Shown piece after piece: positions 5,610-7,902 of a DNA stretch of 7,902 nucleotides (within the stretch, counting starts at the first letter, position 1; every line of letters starts with the position of its first letter). This DNA comes from Candidatus Eiseniibacteriota bacterium (GTDB lineage Bacteria > Eisenbacteria > RBG-16-71-46 > JAGVPR01): positions 1-7,902 of the forward strand of contig JAGVPR010000257.1 of NCBI GenBank assembly GCA_020052115.1, in the 5' to 3' direction. Position numbers and translations under genes: made by a program. Below the pieces are notes generated by a model. That model did no database searches. It was not told the origin of the DNA and worked only from the letters and a program-made list of their open reading frames with translations.

Positions 5610-7902
5610 GGACGGTTTCCCGAGGCCCGGAGCGCAAGAAGGACACGCTCCGCCGTCATCGGAAGGGAGCGGAGTCGCACCCCGGTGGCGGCCGCGATGG
5701 CGTTGGCGACGGCGGGGGCGGGGGAGTCGATCGGGATCTCGGCGACGCTCTTGGCCCCGAAGGGGCCGCTCGGCTCGAGACTCTCAATGAGGAAGATCTC
5801 GGTGGGCGGCATGTCGAGAGCGCTCGCGATCTTGTAGTCGGCAAAGCTCGGATTGAGCACGCGGCCGTCGGGACCGAAGCAGACCTCCTCCCAGAGCGCG
5901 TAGCCGATCCCTTGGGCGAGGCCGCCCTCGATCTGGCCCTCGGCGAGCTGCGGGTTGATCGCGCGCCCCAGATCCACGGCTGTCACGTATCGCAGAACTT
6001 CCACCTGGCCGGTTTCCGTATCCACCTCGACTTCGGCGAACGACGCCGAGAATGGCGGGGGCGAGTCCGCCGATAGATGGGACGCGGCCCCGACGATCTG
6101 CTCCTTTCCCGGCCCGTAGAGCGAAGCGCATGCCACTTCCGCGATCGCGATCGAGGCTCCGGAAGGACCCCGGGCGGCACCGCGCTCGAGCCGCACCTCC
6201 GAGACGGAGCACTGGAGCATGCGGGCGGCCACGCCCAGCAACTTCCCGCGGACGACCTCCGCCGCCTTCACGACGGCGCTGCCGGAAACGTAGGTCGTGC
6301 TCGATGCGTAGGCGCCGACGTCGAAGGGCGTCATGTCGGTGTCGGCGGAGTGGACGAGGATCTCGCGCGTCGTCACGCCCAGCGTCTCAGCGGCCATCTG
6401 CGCGAGGACGGTATCGCTCCCGGTGCCGATGTCGGTGGCGCCCACGTAGAGATGGAACGACCCATCCTCGTTCACCTTGATGACCGCCCCGCCCATATCG
6501 TCGCCTGCGATGGACGTGCCGTGCATGGCCAGGGCCATTCCGACGCCGCGGCGCTTGTGCGGCGCGCTCGGCAGCCGTGGCTCCCCCCATCCGATCCCCT
6601 TCGCCCCCTTCTCGATGCACTCCGGCAGACCACATGACTGCACGACGCGGGGCTGGCCGGGCTTGCCTTCACCGAGGGCGACCGCAAGCGGGTCCTCGTC
6701 GCCGGCGCGCATCATGTTGCGGCGGCGGAACTCGAGCGGGTCGAAACCGAGAGCGCCGGCGATCTCATCCATGTGGCTCTCGAGGGCGAAGAATCCCTGG
6801 GGCACGCCGTAGCCGCGGAACGCGCCCGCGACCGGGAGGTTCGTGTAGACCGCTTCGGCGAGGAAGCGCAGGTTGGGGCAACGGTAAAGCGGAAGCGTCT
6901 TCCCGCCCGTGCAGCTCTGCACCGTCAATGCGTGGGTCCCGTAAGCGCCGGTGTTTGCGAGCACGCGCATCTCGTTCGCGACGAGGCTCCCGTCGCGCCG
7001 GACGCCGGTTCGCAGGGTGAGGCGCTGCGGGTGGCGCCCCCGGGACGATTCGAACTCCTCGCGGCGCGTGTACTCCATTCGCACCGGACGCCTCGTCGCC
7101 AGCGTCAGCGCCGCGCACAGGTCCTCGAGCACGATCTCCTGCTTGTTGCCGAAGCCTCCTCCGACGCGCGGCTTCATGACCCGGATGTCGCGGACCGAGA
7201 GGCCGGTCGCTTGCGCCACGATCCGGCGCACATGGAAAGGCACCTGGGTCGAAGTCCGGATGAAAAGGCGTCCCGATTCATCAATGTACGTGATGACAAC
7301 GTGCGGTTCGATGTGGCACTGCTGCACGAACGGGACAGTGTAGGTGTTCTCGAAGATGCGGTCGGCGCTCCGGAGCGCCGCGTCCACATCGCCGACCTCG
7401 GCGGCGATGTGCGCCGCCAGATTGCGCGAGGCGTCATGGATGCCGCGCGCCTCCGGCTCGTCGTGCAGAAGCGGGGCTCCGGGACGGAGGGCCTCCTCCG
7501 GGTCGAACACGGCCGGGAGGATGTCGTACTCCACCTCGATCGCCTCGAGCGCGCGCTCGGCCGCCTGGAGCGTCTCGGCCGCCACGGCGGCGACGCGGTC
7601 ACCCACGAAGCGCACCTTGCGGTCGAGGATGAACGTGTCGTACGGAGACGGCTCGGGGAAGTTCTGGCCGGCGGTCGTGAAGGGGACGCGGGGCACGTTC
7701 TCATGGGTCAGCACCGCGGCCACTCCGGGGATTGCGAGCGCGCGGGAGGCGTTGATGCGGCGGATGCGCGCGTGCGCGTGCGGGGAGCGCAGCGTGAGTC
7801 CGAACAGAAGGCCGCGAATCTCGAAGTCGTCGGTGAACAAAGCGCGACCCGAGACGAGGGCCTCCCCGTCCACGCGTCGCTCGGGGCGGCCGACGACGGA
7901 GA
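5606..7902 (-). CDS. Xanthine dehydrogenase-type molybdopterin-binding subunit (5' end outside window)
   Basis: The window holds about 764 residues of the large molybdenum-cofactor subunit of the xanthine oxidase family. Such subunits hydroxylate purines (xanthine to urate) and pair with FAD and 2Fe-2S subunits, which are not visible here. Counting from GTG 7873: the a/b hammerhead domain spans about 1-120, including GRALFTDD (9-16) and SPHAHARI (30-37). Cofactor-binding repeats follow: PRVGGGFGNKQE (235-246, much like E. coli XdhA), AFRGYGVPQ (351-359, whose Arg sits in the substrate region), ATDIGTGSD (479-487), GAYASSTTYVSGSA (520-533) and GPFGAKSVAEIP (703-714) with the catalytic Glu712. 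The frame continues upstream of that GTG to the window edge as VVGRPERRVDGEAL, which is the usual start of the family's VG-xx-xR-DG motif. The true start therefore lies beyond 7902. The ending TGA overlaps the deaminase start. Aldehyde-oxidase or nicotinate-dehydrogenase relatives cannot be excluded, but the neighbouring deaminase supports a purine substrate. Confidence 0.88.
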   Translation of the reverse strand, partial: SVVGRPERRVDGEALVSGRALFTDDFEIRGLLFGLTLRSPHAHARIRRINASRALAIPGVAAVLTHENVPRVPFTTAGQNFPEPSPYDTFILDRKVRFVGDRVAAVAAETLQAAERALEAIEVEYDILPAVFDPEEALRPGAPLLHDEPEARGIHDASRNLAAHIAAEVGDVDAALRSADRIFENTYTVPFVQQCHIEPHVVITYIDESGRLFIRTSTQVPFHVRRIVAQATGLSVRDIRVMKPRVGGGFGNKQEIVLEDLCAALTLATRRPVRMEYTRREEFESSRGRHPQRLTLRTGVRRDGSLVANEMRVLANTGAYGTHALTVQSCTGGKTLPLYRCPNLRFLAEAVYTNLPVAGAFRGYGVPQGFFALESHMDEIAGALGFDPLEFRRRNMMRAGDEDPLAVALGEGKPGQPRVVQSCGLPECIEKGAKGIGWGEPRLPSAPHKRRGVGMALAMHGTSIAGDDMGGAVIKVNEDGSFHLYVGATDIGTGSDTVLAQMAAETLGVTTREILVHSADTDMTPFDVGAYASSTTYVSGSAVVKAAEVVRGKLLGVAARMLQCSVSEVRLERGAARGPSGASIAIAEVACASLYGPGKEQIVGAASHLSADSPPPFSASFAEVEVDTETGQVEVLRYVTAVDLGRAINPQLAEGQIEGGLAQGIGYALWEEVCFGPDGRVLNPSFADYKIASALDMPPTEIFLIESLEPSGPFGAKSVAEIPIDSPAPAVANAIAAATGVRLRSLPMTAERVLLALRASGNRP

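Noticed and set aside
4311..5837. A 508-codon open frame on the plus strand opposite the deaminase gene
   Set aside because: It is antisense to a gene with full family motifs. Its Arg/Ala/Glu-rich product shows no domain, and long antisense frames are expected in GC-rich codon usage.
6077..6637. A 186-codon plus-strand open frame inside the xanthine dehydrogenase subunit
   Set aside because: It is an antisense shadow of a strongly conserved coding region.
7871..7873. GTG as the true start of the molybdopterin subunit
   Set aside because: The frame stays open upstream to the edge and those residues (VVGRPERR) match the conserved beginning of the family.

Overview
This is a GC-rich stretch (about two thirds G+C by eye) of a diderm, Gram-negative-type bacterium. 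A signal-peptide protein ending in the aromatic C-terminus of outer-membrane beta-barrels and a TonB C-terminal-domain protein support the diderm envelope. The tRNA with an encoded CCA and the Shine-Dalgarno sites mark it as bacterial. The phylum cannot be fixed from the sequence: myxobacteria/deltaproteobacteria-like or an uncultured GC-rich lineage would both fit. I see no insertion sequence, integrase, CRISPR array or phage gene; this looks like ordinary chromosomal housekeeping and catabolic DNA.

Left end, plus strand: the last codons of a probable secG, then tRNA-Leu(GAG), then a strongly folded 150-base spacer, then a small exported beta-barrel-like protein (338-826). Everything to the right is on the minus strand and converges on it. 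Read in the direction of transcription from the right edge, the minus-strand genes form three units. (1) The molybdopterin subunit of a xanthine-dehydrogenase-type enzyme (5' end outside the window) is followed, with a 4-base GTGA overlap, by a probable 8-oxoguanine deaminase. (2) A single small lipoprotein-like protein with a TonB C-terminal domain has its own good sigma70-type promoter, a folded leader of about 110 bases, a strong Shine-Dalgarno site and an intrinsic-type terminator. (3) nadA (quinolinate synthase) is followed by a short sirohydrochlorin chelatase of the CbiX/SirB type and then, by another GTGA overlap, an Amidohydro_2 family hydrolase of unknown substrate.

Unit 1 makes metabolic sense: xanthine oxidation and 8-oxoguanine deamination both give urate, so the pair suggests purine salvage or breakdown. 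Unit 3 joins NAD synthesis and siroheme/cobalamin-type metal insertion; the link between them is not obvious from the sequence. The TonB-domain protein lacks the long proline-rich spacer of a classical TonB and may not be an energy transducer.

I did not find a clearly new multi-gene system. The most interesting leads are the nested leader structure of the TonB-domain gene, the architecture of that protein, the 10-bp inverted repeat before nadA, and the unexplained nadA-cbiX-amidohydrolase grouping. No stretch longer than 300 bases lacks a gene.
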